Shown one piece after another: positions 1 to 6,532 of a stretch of 9,550 bases of DNA. Both the position numbers and the translations under genes were made by a program. The notes under the pieces are model-generated. The model was given only the letters and a program-made list of their open reading frames with translations, searched no databases and was not told where the DNA came from. Origin of the DNA: Candidatus Colwellbacteria bacterium RIFCSPLOWO2_12_FULL_43_11 (GTDB lineage: Bacteria > Patescibacteriota > Minisyncoccia > UBA6257 > Colwellbacteraceae); NCBI GenBank assembly GCA_001817805.1, contig MHJB01000034.1, forward strand, positions 825 through 10,374. Reading direction: 5' to 3'. Every line of letters starts with the position of its first letter. Position 1 is the first letter of the stretch.

Positions 1-554
1 GGGCAGCCGTAGCGGCTGAATTAGCGAAAACCGGCGATCTTATGGACCCCGAAAAAGAACTGAATTCACGAACCAGGGGGGCCTTTATGAGACAGGGCAT
101 GGGTAAGGCATATGAAGATCTAGAGAAGTTCTCTCACGCGACAGAAAAATCTATTGCCGCCATAGCCAGCGAAAACTTTGAGGCCGCAACCGAAGAGCTT
201 GCTAATATGTATTCAAAAACTAAAGGCGCTGACTTCAAAAAATTAATAAAATTCTCCGATATATTCAAGAAGCCCCTTGCTGAGCAGGAAGTCCACATAA
301 ACGCGTTGTTTAAATCTAAAAATACGGATGCTATCGGGGGAGCGTTTCAATCTCTGTCTTACGAAGACCAAAAAAAGTTCTTAGGCTTTAAAAATGGTAT
401 ACCAGAGTCACAGTTGTCATACGAAGTGAAAGATTACTTAACTAACGGTCCTGGAGCAAAAATTTTCAAAGAGGCAAAGGGGAGAGAAGACAACCCGGTA
501 GATGACCTACAAAGACAAGTTGACGACCTAAAATCAAAGAGTGAAGATAGTTAA
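1..554 (+). CDS. 3' end of an unrecognised helical protein, possibly T4SS-associated (5' end outside window)
   Basis: The reading frame is open from base 3 and reads AAVAELAKTGDL before the first Met at base 42, so the true start is almost certainly upstream of the window. The visible 184 residues are charged, Lys/Glu-rich and probably helical. They contain no membrane segment and no motif I recognise, and they end in a heptad-like tail (DDLQRQVDDLKSK) that may form a short coiled coil. The next gene starts 3 bases after the TAA, so the two are probably cotranscribed. Its place ahead of a proline-rich protein, PrgI, VirB4 and pilin suggests it could be the soluble C-terminal part of the membrane channel protein (VirB6/TrbL-like) expected in such clusters. 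That assignment is inference from position only. Confidence 0.7.
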   Translation, partial: AAVAAELAKTGDLMDPEKELNSRTRGAFMRQGMGKAYEDLEKFSHATEKSIAAIASENFEAATEELANMYSKTKGADFKKLIKFSDIFKKPLAEQEVHINALFKSKNTDAIGGAFQSLSYEDQKKFLGFKNGIPESQLSYEVKDYLTNGPGAKIFKEAKGREDNPVDDLQRQVDDLKSKSEDS

Positions 555-557
555 ACT

Positions 558-1655
558 ATGAGCGTTGATTACTTAAAAGTTTTTAATAACCTACCGGAAA
601 ATGTCCAAGATGTAATTCTTTCTAAAGATACTGCTCAAAAGATAAAAGATATATGCATAAACCAGGGCATTAAGGAATCTGTAATTCCTGTTGTATCCGA
701 ATTGGTGGGAGATGTTTTGATGGGCATCTTGCAAGAACCGGCCCTAATTCAACAGCTGACCGAGAAAGCCAATATTATCGGTACTGCATCCAAAGAAATT
801 GCCGACGCTATATCCAGAGAGGTGCTGGCACCCGTGAGAAGTAGTATCCCAACCAAAATCCCAGACACAAATGAAACGCCCCCAATCCCCCCGTATGAGC
901 AAACACCTCTTAGGCCTTCTTTCGCTAAAGATGAGTCTTTAGAATTTTTGAGAACTGGTAAATTGCCCAAGCCACCTACGCCCCCCGCAACTCCGACGCC
1001 TACTCCAAGTCCTGCCCCCCAACAATTTGAAAAGCCCATAAAAGTTACGCCTTTAACCGTTAATTTTACTCCTTCCACAACCTCTCAAATCACAAGTAAA
1101 CCGATTGAACAAGCCATAAAACCGGTCGCTCCTACTCCAGCCACGATAACCCAAGCCGCTCCTCCACCGCCCCCATCAATTACACCGGCACAACAAACAC
1201 AAGCCCCCGTATCACAACAAGAAACGAACAAACAAGAAGTTAATATAGAGCCCGGGCACGAGGCTCCGTTTATAATGCACAAAGAAGAGGAGGTCCAAGC
1301 AAACAAAGAAAAGCCGTCTCCTTATAGTGTCCAAAGACCAACGTTTTATAAACCGGTTTTTAGCGAAGAGTATAAAACTGTCTTAGGCGGCAATAAAACC
1401 GCGAGAGTTGAACTTGGGAGCGAAGAAGAAAAGCCACGTTCATCCGAAGTTTATAAAACTCCGAGCCAAGGCCCGAGGGTTGTCCACTATTCCGAGTTCC
1501 GGACCGAAGTAAGCCCCTTTGAAAACCAGAATAAAAACCAATTGCCGGCCCAGCCGTCTCCAAAAGAATCGGTTCTCCCCGCGACTCCTCCAGCCAAACC
1601 AACCGAAGTTCACCCCAATAACATTATCGATTTAAAGGATCTTCCGTTAAAATAG
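558..1655 (+). CDS. Proline-rich, largely disordered protein with a helical N-terminal domain
   Basis: This 365-residue protein has three visible parts. Residues 1-97 look like a compact helical domain beginning LPENVQDVILSKDTAQKI; I recall similar openings in hypothetical proteins of CPR bacteria but know no function. Residues 98-223 are low-complexity and rich in Pro, Thr and Ala, with PT repeats at 138-154 and a five-proline run at 202-206. Residues 224-365 are charged, with scattered Tyr motifs (KPVFSEEYKTV, SEVYKTPS) and a short ordered-looking end (NNIIDLKDLPLK). There is no signal peptide or membrane segment, so it is probably cytoplasmic. ATG 558 lies 3 bases after the upstream stop and has no Shine-Dalgarno motif, suggesting coupling. 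Its position before PrgI and VirB4 suggests a scaffold or adaptor of the secretion machine, but that is inference. Confidence 0.8.
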   Translation: MSVDYLKVFNNLPENVQDVILSKDTAQKIKDICINQGIKESVIPVVSELVGDVLMGILQEPALIQQLTEKANIIGTASKEIADAISREVLAPVRSSIPTKIPDTNETPPIPPYEQTPLRPSFAKDESLEFLRTGKLPKPPTPPATPTPTPSPAPQQFEKPIKVTPLTVNFTPSTTSQITSKPIEQAIKPVAPTPATITQAAPPPPPSITPAQQTQAPVSQQETNKQEVNIEPGHEAPFIMHKEEEVQANKEKPSPYSVQRPTFYKPVFSEEYKTVLGGNKTARVELGSEEEKPRSSEVYKTPSQGPRVVHYSEFRTEVSPFENQNKNQLPAQPSPKESVLPATPPAKPTEVHPNNIIDLKDLPLK

Positions 1656-1692
1656 TTCGACCATTCGATAAAGCTCAGGATAAACAAGCCAA
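1656..1692. repeat. Possible copy of a short dispersed intergenic repeat
   Basis: The first 37 bases of the 53-base gap before the PrgI gene run TTCGACCATTCGATAAAG followed by CTCAGGATAAACAAGCCAA. It holds a direct TTCGA repeat (at 1656 and 1666) and resembles the 'TTCGAC...GCTCAGGATAA' type of short dispersed element I have seen between genes of many bacteria. It forms no hairpin and only one copy is visible here, so calling it a repeat depends on recollection and not on evidence in the window. Confidence 0.25.
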
Positions 1693-1708
1693 CTCATAAA
1701 TAAATTAA

Positions 1709-2227
1709 ATGCAATTCCAAGTACCCCAATTCATAGAAACAGAAGACAAGGTCGTCGGGCCCTTCACTTTAAGGCAGTTCGTTTATGTGGCCATTGCCGG
1801 AGTATTGGGCTTTACTCTCTTTTTCGTTCTTAAGTTGTGGCTGTGGTTCATTATTGTGATTATTTTATTCTCGGTTAGCGCCTCTGTTGCTTTTATAAAA
1901 ATAAACGGCCGACCGATGGCAATCTTTATCCAATCGGCCTTCAGTTATATTTGGAGCCCCAGGATTTACACGTTAAAGCCCGGCTCAAATCAGCCGGTCA
2001 TAAATAGAGAGACCAATAAGATTGAAAAGAGGACGATTCCTGTCTTGGGCGGCATTAAAAGCCTACTTGAGAAAATGAATACCTCAAAAGATGCCGTGCC
2101 CAAAAGAGAAAGGACCATAGCCCCAACGAGCTTTATTCTTTCTCAAAAAGAAATTAAGGAACGGTACGAGGTGATTAGAAGGGGCACCGGAGAAAGAGAG
2201 ATGGCTAGACGCATTGATTACAGATAA
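1709..2227 (+). CDS. PrgI-family membrane protein (T4SS-associated)
   Basis: This 172-residue protein opens with MQFQVPQFIETEDKVVGPFTLRQF, the typical start of PrgI-family proteins. Two adjacent hydrophobic segments follow at about residues 22-41 and 43-65, then KINGRPM and a soluble basic tail (about 66-172) with IWSPRIYTLKPG. PrgI proteins are small inner-membrane partners of VirB4-like ATPases in T4SS-type systems of Gram-positive and CPR bacteria; the molecular role is poorly defined and may be VirB3-like. Here it sits directly upstream of a virB4-like gene, the expected order. The start lies in an A/T-rich stretch with no Shine-Dalgarno motif. The family call is confident; involvement in DNA or protein export is inferred. 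Confidence 0.88.
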   Translation: MQFQVPQFIETEDKVVGPFTLRQFVYVAIAGVLGFTLFFVLKLWLWFIIVIILFSVSASVAFIKINGRPMAIFIQSAFSYIWSPRIYTLKPGSNQPVINRETNKIEKRTIPVLGGIKSLLEKMNTSKDAVPKRERTIAPTSFILSQKEIKERYEVIRRGTGEREMARRIDYR

Positions 2228-2249
2228 TAACTAGTTTTCTATTTTGGGT

Positions 2250-2255
2250 TATAAT
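2250..2255 (+). promoter_or_regulatory. Predicted -10 element (TATAAT) of a leaderless promoter for the virB4-like gene
   Basis: A perfect TATAAT ends 6 bases before ATG 2262, so a transcript starting at the usual distance from the -10 would begin at or next to the start codon. No good -35 is seen; the hexamer at 17-base spacing is ATAACT. The 16 bases from 2249 through the ATG match those at 4629-4644 before the pilin gene at 15 positions. No Shine-Dalgarno motif lies in the 34-base gap. Confidence 0.55.
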
Positions 2256-2261
2256 TAAATT

Positions 2262-4634
2262 ATGGCAGACGCTCCACAAACAGCTAGAACTCAGCAGTTT
2301 GTTCAAATCAGAGAAATAAAGGATGGTGTTGTCTTAATTAAGGGCGGCGGTTTAAGGCGCGTGGTTTTGGTTGACGGCCTTAACTTCGATCTGAAATCCG
2401 AAGAAGAACAAAACATTATAACTTACGCCTATCAAAACTTCTTAAACTCAATCGACTTCTCTGTTCAGATTGTTATCCACTCAAGAAAACTGAATATTGA
2501 GGATTATCTTAAAAAACTTGGGGATCGCCTTGAAAAAGAAGAAAGCGAGCTATTAAAAACCCAGATCAGCGAATACCGGGAATTCGTTAAAGCTTTTGTG
2601 GAAACCAACGCCGTAATGACTAAAAGCTTTTTCTTGGTTGTGCCTTACGACCCGGTTTCCATCTCACAAAGCGCGAGCTCAATAATGCCTAGTTTCTTGG
2701 GTGGTGGAAAAAATAAAAAGGAGGACGCCCCTGATGCCGGGATACTCCCCAGTCACCGAGAGCAGCTTAATCAAAGGGTTGAACAGGTTGTAACGGGTCT
2801 TCGCCAAGTAGGTCTAAGAGCCATTAGTTTGGAGGACTCCGAACTTCTGGAGCTTTTCTATAATTTTTATAATCCTTCAACCATCGAGAAAAGAGAGATA
2901 AAAACCGGCCGCGAAGAAGGCGGCGCGAAAATAGAGGACATTATCGCGCCCGTATCGGTGGAAGTTAATCCCAATCATTTAGTACTGGGTAATAAGTTTT
3001 CTAAAACGCTTTTCGTTTTGGGTTATCCCCGTTATTTATCAAGCGGTTGGTTTTCTCCAATTATTAATCTACCGGAGCTGAGCGACGTATCTATATTTAT
3101 CCATCCGGTAGATACCGGTATCGCTCTCAGGAACTTGAGAAAGAAGGTCACGCAAGTTCAGTCACAAGTGGCCTCGAACCAAGAGAAAGGCCTAGTAAGA
3201 GACCCCGTTTTAGAAACCGCCATGCAGGACATAGAGGGACTACGAGATTCTTTACAACAAGCCAGAGAGAAACTCTTTAACGTAAGCGTATATATGACGA
3301 TATATGCCGACTCGGAAAAAGACCTAAACCGACTGGAAGCCGAAATTACCAATATACTGGACGCCAAACTGATTAATATGAAGCCTGCTAACTTCCAACA
3401 AATTAACGCCATGAACTCCGTGGTGCCACTCTGTACCGATGAAATGGAAATACACACTCCACTTAATTCCGGCCCCGTATCGTCTTTTTTTCCTTTCGTT
3501 TCGCTTGACCTTACTTCCGAAGACGGCATTCTTTATGGAGTAAATCGTCACAATAATACTTTGGTTATATTCGACAGGTTCTCTATGGAAAACGCCAACA
3601 TGGTTATCTTCGCCAAGGCGGGAGCCGGTAAGTCTTATGCCACCAAGTTGGAAGTTATTAGGTCCCTAATGACCAACACTGATGTTATTATCGTGGACCC
3701 GGAAAACGAGTATATTCCACTCGCCAAGGCCGTTGGAGGGAGTGTTTTTAGGATTTCGCTTGATTCCGAAAGCCATATTAATCCCTTTGATATCCCTATT
3801 ATTCCAGAGGACGAAGAGCCTGGGGAAGTTTTGAAGTCCCATATAGTTAACGTTACCGGCCTCTTGAAATTGATGCTGGGCGAAATCACCCCCGAGGAAG
3901 AAGCTATGCTTGACCGGGCCGTGACCGAAACCTATGCCTCAAGAGACATAACGCCGGATAAAGATTTTTCAAAGATCGCTCCGCCTCTTTTGGAAGACTT
4001 GGAAACCGTTCTAGCCGGGATGGCCGGCGGCAAAGGCATGGCCGAAAGACTCTATCGGTTTACTAAAGGCAGTTACGCCGGCTTTGCCAATAAACCAACC
4101 AATGTTAATGTTGCCAATCGTTTAATAGTTTTCTCAATTAGAGACTTGGAAGACGAGTTGCGCCCCATCGCTATGTACATCATCTTGAACTTCATCTGGA
4201 ATCTGGTGAGAGCTCAATTGAAAAAGAGAATCATGTTAATCGATGAGGCTTGGTGGATGATGAAATATCCCGACTCCGCTTCTTTCCTTTTTGGTCTGGC
4301 CAAAAGAGCCAGAAAATACTATTTGGGAATTTCTACCATCACGCAGGACGTGGAAGACTTTATGAATTCGCCTTACGGTAGACCAATTATCACCAACTCT
4401 TCATTACAACTGCTTTTAAAACAGGCCCCAGCCACAATTGATATCACGGCTAAAGCTTTTAACTTAACCGATATTGAGAAAAACTATCTATTGGAAGCCG
4501 ATGTTGGACAGGGATTGTTTGTAGCCGGCCTGAAACGAGCCGCTATCCAAATAGTTCCGTCTTATTTTGAAGATAAGCTCATCACCACCAACCCCAAGCA
4601 AATCTTGGAAATGAAGGAGGGTGAAGCGTTATAA
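2262..4634 (+). CDS. VirB4-like T4SS ATPase
   Basis: This 790-residue protein has a VirB4/TrbE architecture. An N-terminal domain of about 400 residues is broken near residues 143-160 by a Gly/Lys/Asp-rich loop (GGGKNKKEDAPDAG), and a RecA-like motor domain follows. The Walker A motif is AKAGAGKS at 451-458, with Ala where the first Gly of the loop usually sits. Walker B is IMLIDEAWW with acidic residues D661 and E662. A TQD motif lies at 694-696. VirB4 ATPases hydrolyse ATP at the cytoplasmic membrane to drive pilus assembly and substrate transport in type IV secretion. The length is in the usual VirB4 range and the catalytic motifs are intact, so it is probably active. It follows PrgI and precedes a pilin, as expected. 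The start is supported by the -10 hexamer just upstream. Confidence 0.93.
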   Translation: MADAPQTARTQQFVQIREIKDGVVLIKGGGLRRVVLVDGLNFDLKSEEEQNIITYAYQNFLNSIDFSVQIVIHSRKLNIEDYLKKLGDRLEKEESELLKTQISEYREFVKAFVETNAVMTKSFFLVVPYDPVSISQSASSIMPSFLGGGKNKKEDAPDAGILPSHREQLNQRVEQVVTGLRQVGLRAISLEDSELLELFYNFYNPSTIEKREIKTGREEGGAKIEDIIAPVSVEVNPNHLVLGNKFSKTLFVLGYPRYLSSGWFSPIINLPELSDVSIFIHPVDTGIALRNLRKKVTQVQSQVASNQEKGLVRDPVLETAMQDIEGLRDSLQQAREKLFNVSVYMTIYADSEKDLNRLEAEITNILDAKLINMKPANFQQINAMNSVVPLCTDEMEIHTPLNSGPVSSFFPFVSLDLTSEDGILYGVNRHNNTLVIFDRFSMENANMVIFAKAGAGKSYATKLEVIRSLMTNTDVIIVDPENEYIPLAKAVGGSVFRISLDSESHINPFDIPIIPEDEEPGEVLKSHIVNVTGLLKLMLGEITPEEEAMLDRAVTETYASRDITPDKDFSKIAPPLLEDLETVLAGMAGGKGMAERLYRFTKGSYAGFANKPTNVNVANRLIVFSIRDLEDELRPIAMYIILNFIWNLVRAQLKKRIMLIDEAWWMMKYPDSASFLFGLAKRARKYYLGISTITQDVEDFMNSPYGRPIITNSSLQLLLKQAPATIDITAKAFNLTDIEKNYLLEADVGQGLFVAGLKRAAIQIVPSYFEDKLITTNPKQILEMKEGEAL

Positions 4635-4635
4635 T
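4630..4635 (+). promoter_or_regulatory. Predicted -10 element (TATAAT) of a leaderless promoter for the pilin gene
   Basis: A perfect TATAAT overlaps the TAA stop codon (4632-4634) of the virB4-like gene and ends 6 bases before ATG 4642, the same spacing as at 2250-2255. A weak -35 candidate (TTGGAA, 4605-4610) has a 19-base spacer, longer than usual. This would let the pilin be made from its own leaderless transcript in addition to any readthrough, fitting the greater need for pilin than for ATPase. Unverified. Confidence 0.5.
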
Positions 4636-4641
4636 TAAAAT

Positions 4642-4935
4642 ATGATTAAAGCAGCCTCGGCTCAATCTCTCAACTTAGTTCAATCCTTAAGCGGTACCGG
4701 TATTCTTGGCGGTATGAGTATTAATGATATTTTCACTTGGGCCATCGGTATAGGAGGAGGAGTGGCCCTGGCAATAATGATTTTCGGGGGCGTGATGTAT
4801 ATAGCTTCCGCCGGCAACTCCTCAAGACAAGGAGACGCTAAAGACCGGATCAAGGCTGCTATCTACGGCCTGATATTACTGGCTGTGGGCTATTTAATCT
4901 TAAACACCATTAACCCGGCTATCCTGGGACGCTAG
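4642..4935 (+). CDS. T4SS-type pilin (VirB2/TrbC-like)
   Basis: This 97-residue protein has two hydrophobic helices, at about residues 31-55 (rich in Gly and Ile) and 71-91. They are joined by a short polar loop (SAGNSSRQGDAKDRI), and the protein ends LNTINPAILGR. The SAGNxxR..DAK loop and the LILNTINP end are typical of the small T4SS pilins found beside PrgI and VirB4 in CPR bacteria. The protein should sit in the cytoplasmic membrane and be extracted into a pilus or channel. The N-terminal 25 residues are mildly hydrophobic but form no clear signal peptide. The gene starts 7 bases after the VirB4 stop. Its TAG stop is 3 bases from the stop of the convergent jag-like gene. Confidence 0.85.
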   Translation: MIKAASAQSLNLVQSLSGTGILGGMSINDIFTWAIGIGGGVALAIMIFGGVMYIASAGNSSRQGDAKDRIKAAIYGLILLAVGYLILNTINPAILGR

Positions 4936-4938
4936 TTA

Positions 4939-5367
4939 TTAAATCGCTTTAACTACCACGAAACGGTCCTTGCCCTCACCAACGCTCTCGGTAGCGACAT
5001 CTGGTCTCATGGAGAGTTCTGCGTGTATCAGTCTCCTCTCGTAGGCATTCATAGCCGGCAAATTTACCGACTCTTTGGTCGCTATAGCGCGTCTCGCGGC
5101 GGCCTTCGCCAATTCAATAATCAGTCTCTCTCTTTCTCTCCTGTAATTATTTACATCCACTACTACCGGTTCTATGCCCATTTTCTTAGCCATCAACCTG
5201 GCAATTCTATTTAGATTCAAAACAACTGAGGGTAAGCGAGTGGTATTCAAAAACTCGTCTTCGATCGTTATAGAGAGAAGTCTCGTTTCTTCGGTAACTT
5301 CCAATTGTGAGCTATTAAAGCCCATCAACTCTACTAATTTACTTAGTTGTTCCTTTAAGTTCTCCAT
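4939..5367 (-). CDS. khpB: Jag/KhpB-like RNA-binding protein (KH-like plus R3H)
   Basis: This 142-residue protein matches the C-terminal two-thirds of Jag/KhpB, an RNA-binding regulator usually encoded after yidC. Residues about 28-75 correspond to the KH domain. The usual GxxG RNA-contacting loop is not there; the matching stretch reads NTTRLPSVVLNLNRIARL. Residues about 76-142 form the R3H domain, with the signature Arg and His in ERRLIHAEL (R111, H115) and the usual end DVATESVGEGKDRFVVV. The N-terminal Jag_N domain of many Firmicutes homologues is missing. I chose ATG 5367; an in-frame TTG at 5388 would add seven residues. Either start lies inside yidC (29-base overlap from the ATG), implying translational coupling. 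The degenerate KH domain may mean RNA is bound mainly by R3H. Confidence 0.85.
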   Translation of the reverse strand: MENLKEQLSKLVELMGFNSSQLEVTEETRLLSITIEDEFLNTTRLPSVVLNLNRIARLMAKKMGIEPVVVDVNNYRRERERLIIELAKAAARRAIATKESVNLPAMNAYERRLIHAELSMRPDVATESVGEGKDRFVVVKAI

Positions 5368-6061
5368 GGCTAAAAATTCTATTAACAATAATTTGCTGCA
5401 ACAAAGAAAAGACCGTGGTAACTAACCAATAGAGCCCAAGCCCGGCCGGTAAATTAAAAAGAATCACCGCCGTTAAAACCGGTCCGATATAAACCATGTT
5501 ACGTCCCATTCTTTCGGTCTGATTAAGTTCCTGGCCGGGCTTTAATGGCGGTAAAGACAGCTTTGATTGAAAGTACTGAAGCACCGTAGCCAGGGCTGTT
5601 ATAAAAAGGCTTTTGCTCGTAAGGTCAACTAGACCTAAAAATGTATAATGAATACTCTCTGGACGACTCACAAAAGAATACAGCAAACTAAAAGCTCCTT
5701 CGTTTACCCCGCCGTTAAACATTTTAAAAAGAGCAAAGAGTATTGGAAGTTGAATCAGTATTAATATTATCGGCATCAAGGGGTTTGCCTTGTTGCTGGA
5801 ATAAAGTTCCAGGATGGCCCTGGTCTGAGTCTCTTTATTATCTTTGTGTTTATTCTGAATTTCCTTAATCTGCGGTTGCAGATTTTGCGTTAACCTCTGA
5901 TGCCGAAGAGATTCGTGGAATAGAGGAAAAAGAATAACCCTGATTAAAAAAGTCAGCAGGATTATGGCCAAGCCCAAGTCCTGAAGGGCCACGGAGTTAT
6001 AGAGAATTATTAGGCCGTTGAAAAGTGGTTTATATAAGACCTCGTTAAATAAGCTGCTCAT
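5339..6061 (-). CDS. yidC: YidC/Oxa1-family membrane protein insertase
   Basis: YidC inserts and folds proteins in the cytoplasmic membrane, alone or with Sec. This 240-residue form lacks the large periplasmic domain of proteobacterial YidC and resembles the Gram-positive/CPR type. Residues 28-48 form the first core helix and contain R41 (TFLIRVILFPL), matching the conserved groove arginine that receives substrate. A charged cytoplasmic hairpin follows at about 50-92, then hydrophobic helices at about 95-115, 138-162, 190-206 and 207-230. No N-terminal lipoprotein cysteine is seen. The gene overlaps the end of rnpA by 17 bases and the start of jag by 29, so the operon is translationally coupled. 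yidD, often found between rnpA and yidC, is absent here. Confidence 0.95.
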   Translation of the reverse strand: MSSLFNEVLYKPLFNGLIILYNSVALQDLGLAIILLTFLIRVILFPLFHESLRHQRLTQNLQPQIKEIQNKHKDNKETQTRAILELYSSNKANPLMPIILILIQLPILFALFKMFNGGVNEGAFSLLYSFVSRPESIHYTFLGLVDLTSKSLFITALATVLQYFQSKLSLPPLKPGQELNQTERMGRNMVYIGPVLTAVILFNLPAGLGLYWLVTTVFSLLQQIIVNRIFSHGELKGTTK

Positions 6062-6362
6062 ACTTTACAAGTAAATCTCTCAGTTCTTTGATTGTAAGTT
6101 TTATAATAGGCGGTTTGAGGATTATAAGCAAATCATCACTCTCGCCAATTTTTGTTTTCGTGAATGATAGATTAAGAAACCTTCTCCTGAGGTAATTTCT
6201 TCTGGTAGCGTTTTTAGAAACGTGTTTATTTACCAAAACACCCAAACGGTTGTGCTTAAGACCGTTTTTGTGGCTTTTAACCGTAATGTTGGTGTCAGAA
6301 AAAACTACCTTGGCGTTTTTAGGGAAAAGTTGTATGGGAACTCGTAGTTTTTTAGCGAGCAT
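6045..6362 (-). CDS. rnpA: Ribonuclease P protein component
   Basis: RnpA is the small basic protein that binds the RNase P RNA and helps it cleave 5' leaders from pre-tRNAs. The 105-residue sequence carries the family's central basic helix, here VSKNATRRNYLRRRF (residues 48-62), equivalent to the usual RNxxKR motif. A standard end (DDLLIILKPPIIKLT) and a C-terminal helix follow. The N-terminus is unusual: the common RLxxxxDFxxVF pattern is hardly recognisable in MLAKKLRVPIQLFPKNAKVVF. Its ATG shares one base with the TAA of rpmH (TAATG), so ribosomes finishing L34 can restart here. Position and the basic motif make the call firm despite the divergence. Confidence 0.92.
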   Translation of the reverse strand: MLAKKLRVPIQLFPKNAKVVFSDTNITVKSHKNGLKHNRLGVLVNKHVSKNATRRNYLRRRFLNLSFTKTKIGESDDLLIILKPPIIKLTIKELRDLLVKYEQLI

Positions 6363-6496
6363 TAAACAGTAACTCTACGCCTACCCTTCTTAATTCTCCT
6401 TTTGATTACCTTGCGGCCACCGGCACTCCTTGATCTCTTTAAGAAGCCGTGGGTTCTGCCTCTTTTTCTCTTCTTCGGTTGATAAGTTATGGACAT
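6362..6496 (-). CDS. rpmH: Large ribosomal subunit protein bL34
   Basis: Translation of the minus strand from ATG 6496 gives 44 residues starting MSITYQPKKRKRGRTHGF and ending KKGRRRVTV, followed by TAA. This is a full-length bL34, the very basic ribosomal protein that packs into 23S rRNA; family lengths are about 44-47. Conserved YQPKKRKR, RTHGF and GGRKV blocks are present. It is the first gene of the rpmH-rnpA-yidC-jag operon and diverges from dnaA, the classical origin arrangement. No Shine-Dalgarno motif precedes it; a TATAAT lies 7 bases upstream of the ATG. Confidence 0.97.
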   Translation of the reverse strand: MSITYQPKKRKRGRTHGFLKRSRSAGGRKVIKRRIKKGRRRVTV

Positions 6497-6503
6497 GTTT
6501 AAG

Positions 6504-6532
6504 ATTATATCAGAAGAGTTTTAAGTTATCCA
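6504..6532 (-). promoter_or_regulatory. Predicted rpmH operon promoter, leaderless, overlapped by a DnaA box
   Basis: On the minus strand a perfect TATAAT (6509-6504) ends 7 bases before ATG 6496, so transcription would start at or next to the start codon. At 17-base spacing the -35 hexamer is TGGATA (6532-6527), four matches to TTGACA. Those six bases lie inside the perfect DnaA box at 6526-6534, so DnaA binding could block RNA polymerase. Confidence 0.5.

Noticed and set aside
749..1306. Two minus-strand open frames rich in Gly and Val opposite the proline-rich protein
   Set aside because: Proline codons read in reverse give Gly-rich shadow frames. The plus-strand gene has a sensible layout and these have no start signals or family features.
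3158..3889. Minus-strand open frames inside the virB4-like gene
   Set aside because: The plus strand encodes a complete VirB4 with Walker motifs, so these are chance frames.
4614..4620. Shine-Dalgarno-like AAGGAGG before the pilin gene
   Set aside because: It lies 21 bases before ATG 4642, too far to act normally, and is explained by the VirB4 C-terminal codons (MKEGEAL).
5368..5388. In-frame TTG start for the jag-like gene
   Set aside because: It adds only seven residues drawn from yidC sequence; ATG 5367 is a stronger codon and gives a normal opening. It is not fully excluded.
5023..5425. Short plus-strand open frames across the jag and yidC genes
   Set aside because: Composition and position match antisense shadows of two well-supported genes.
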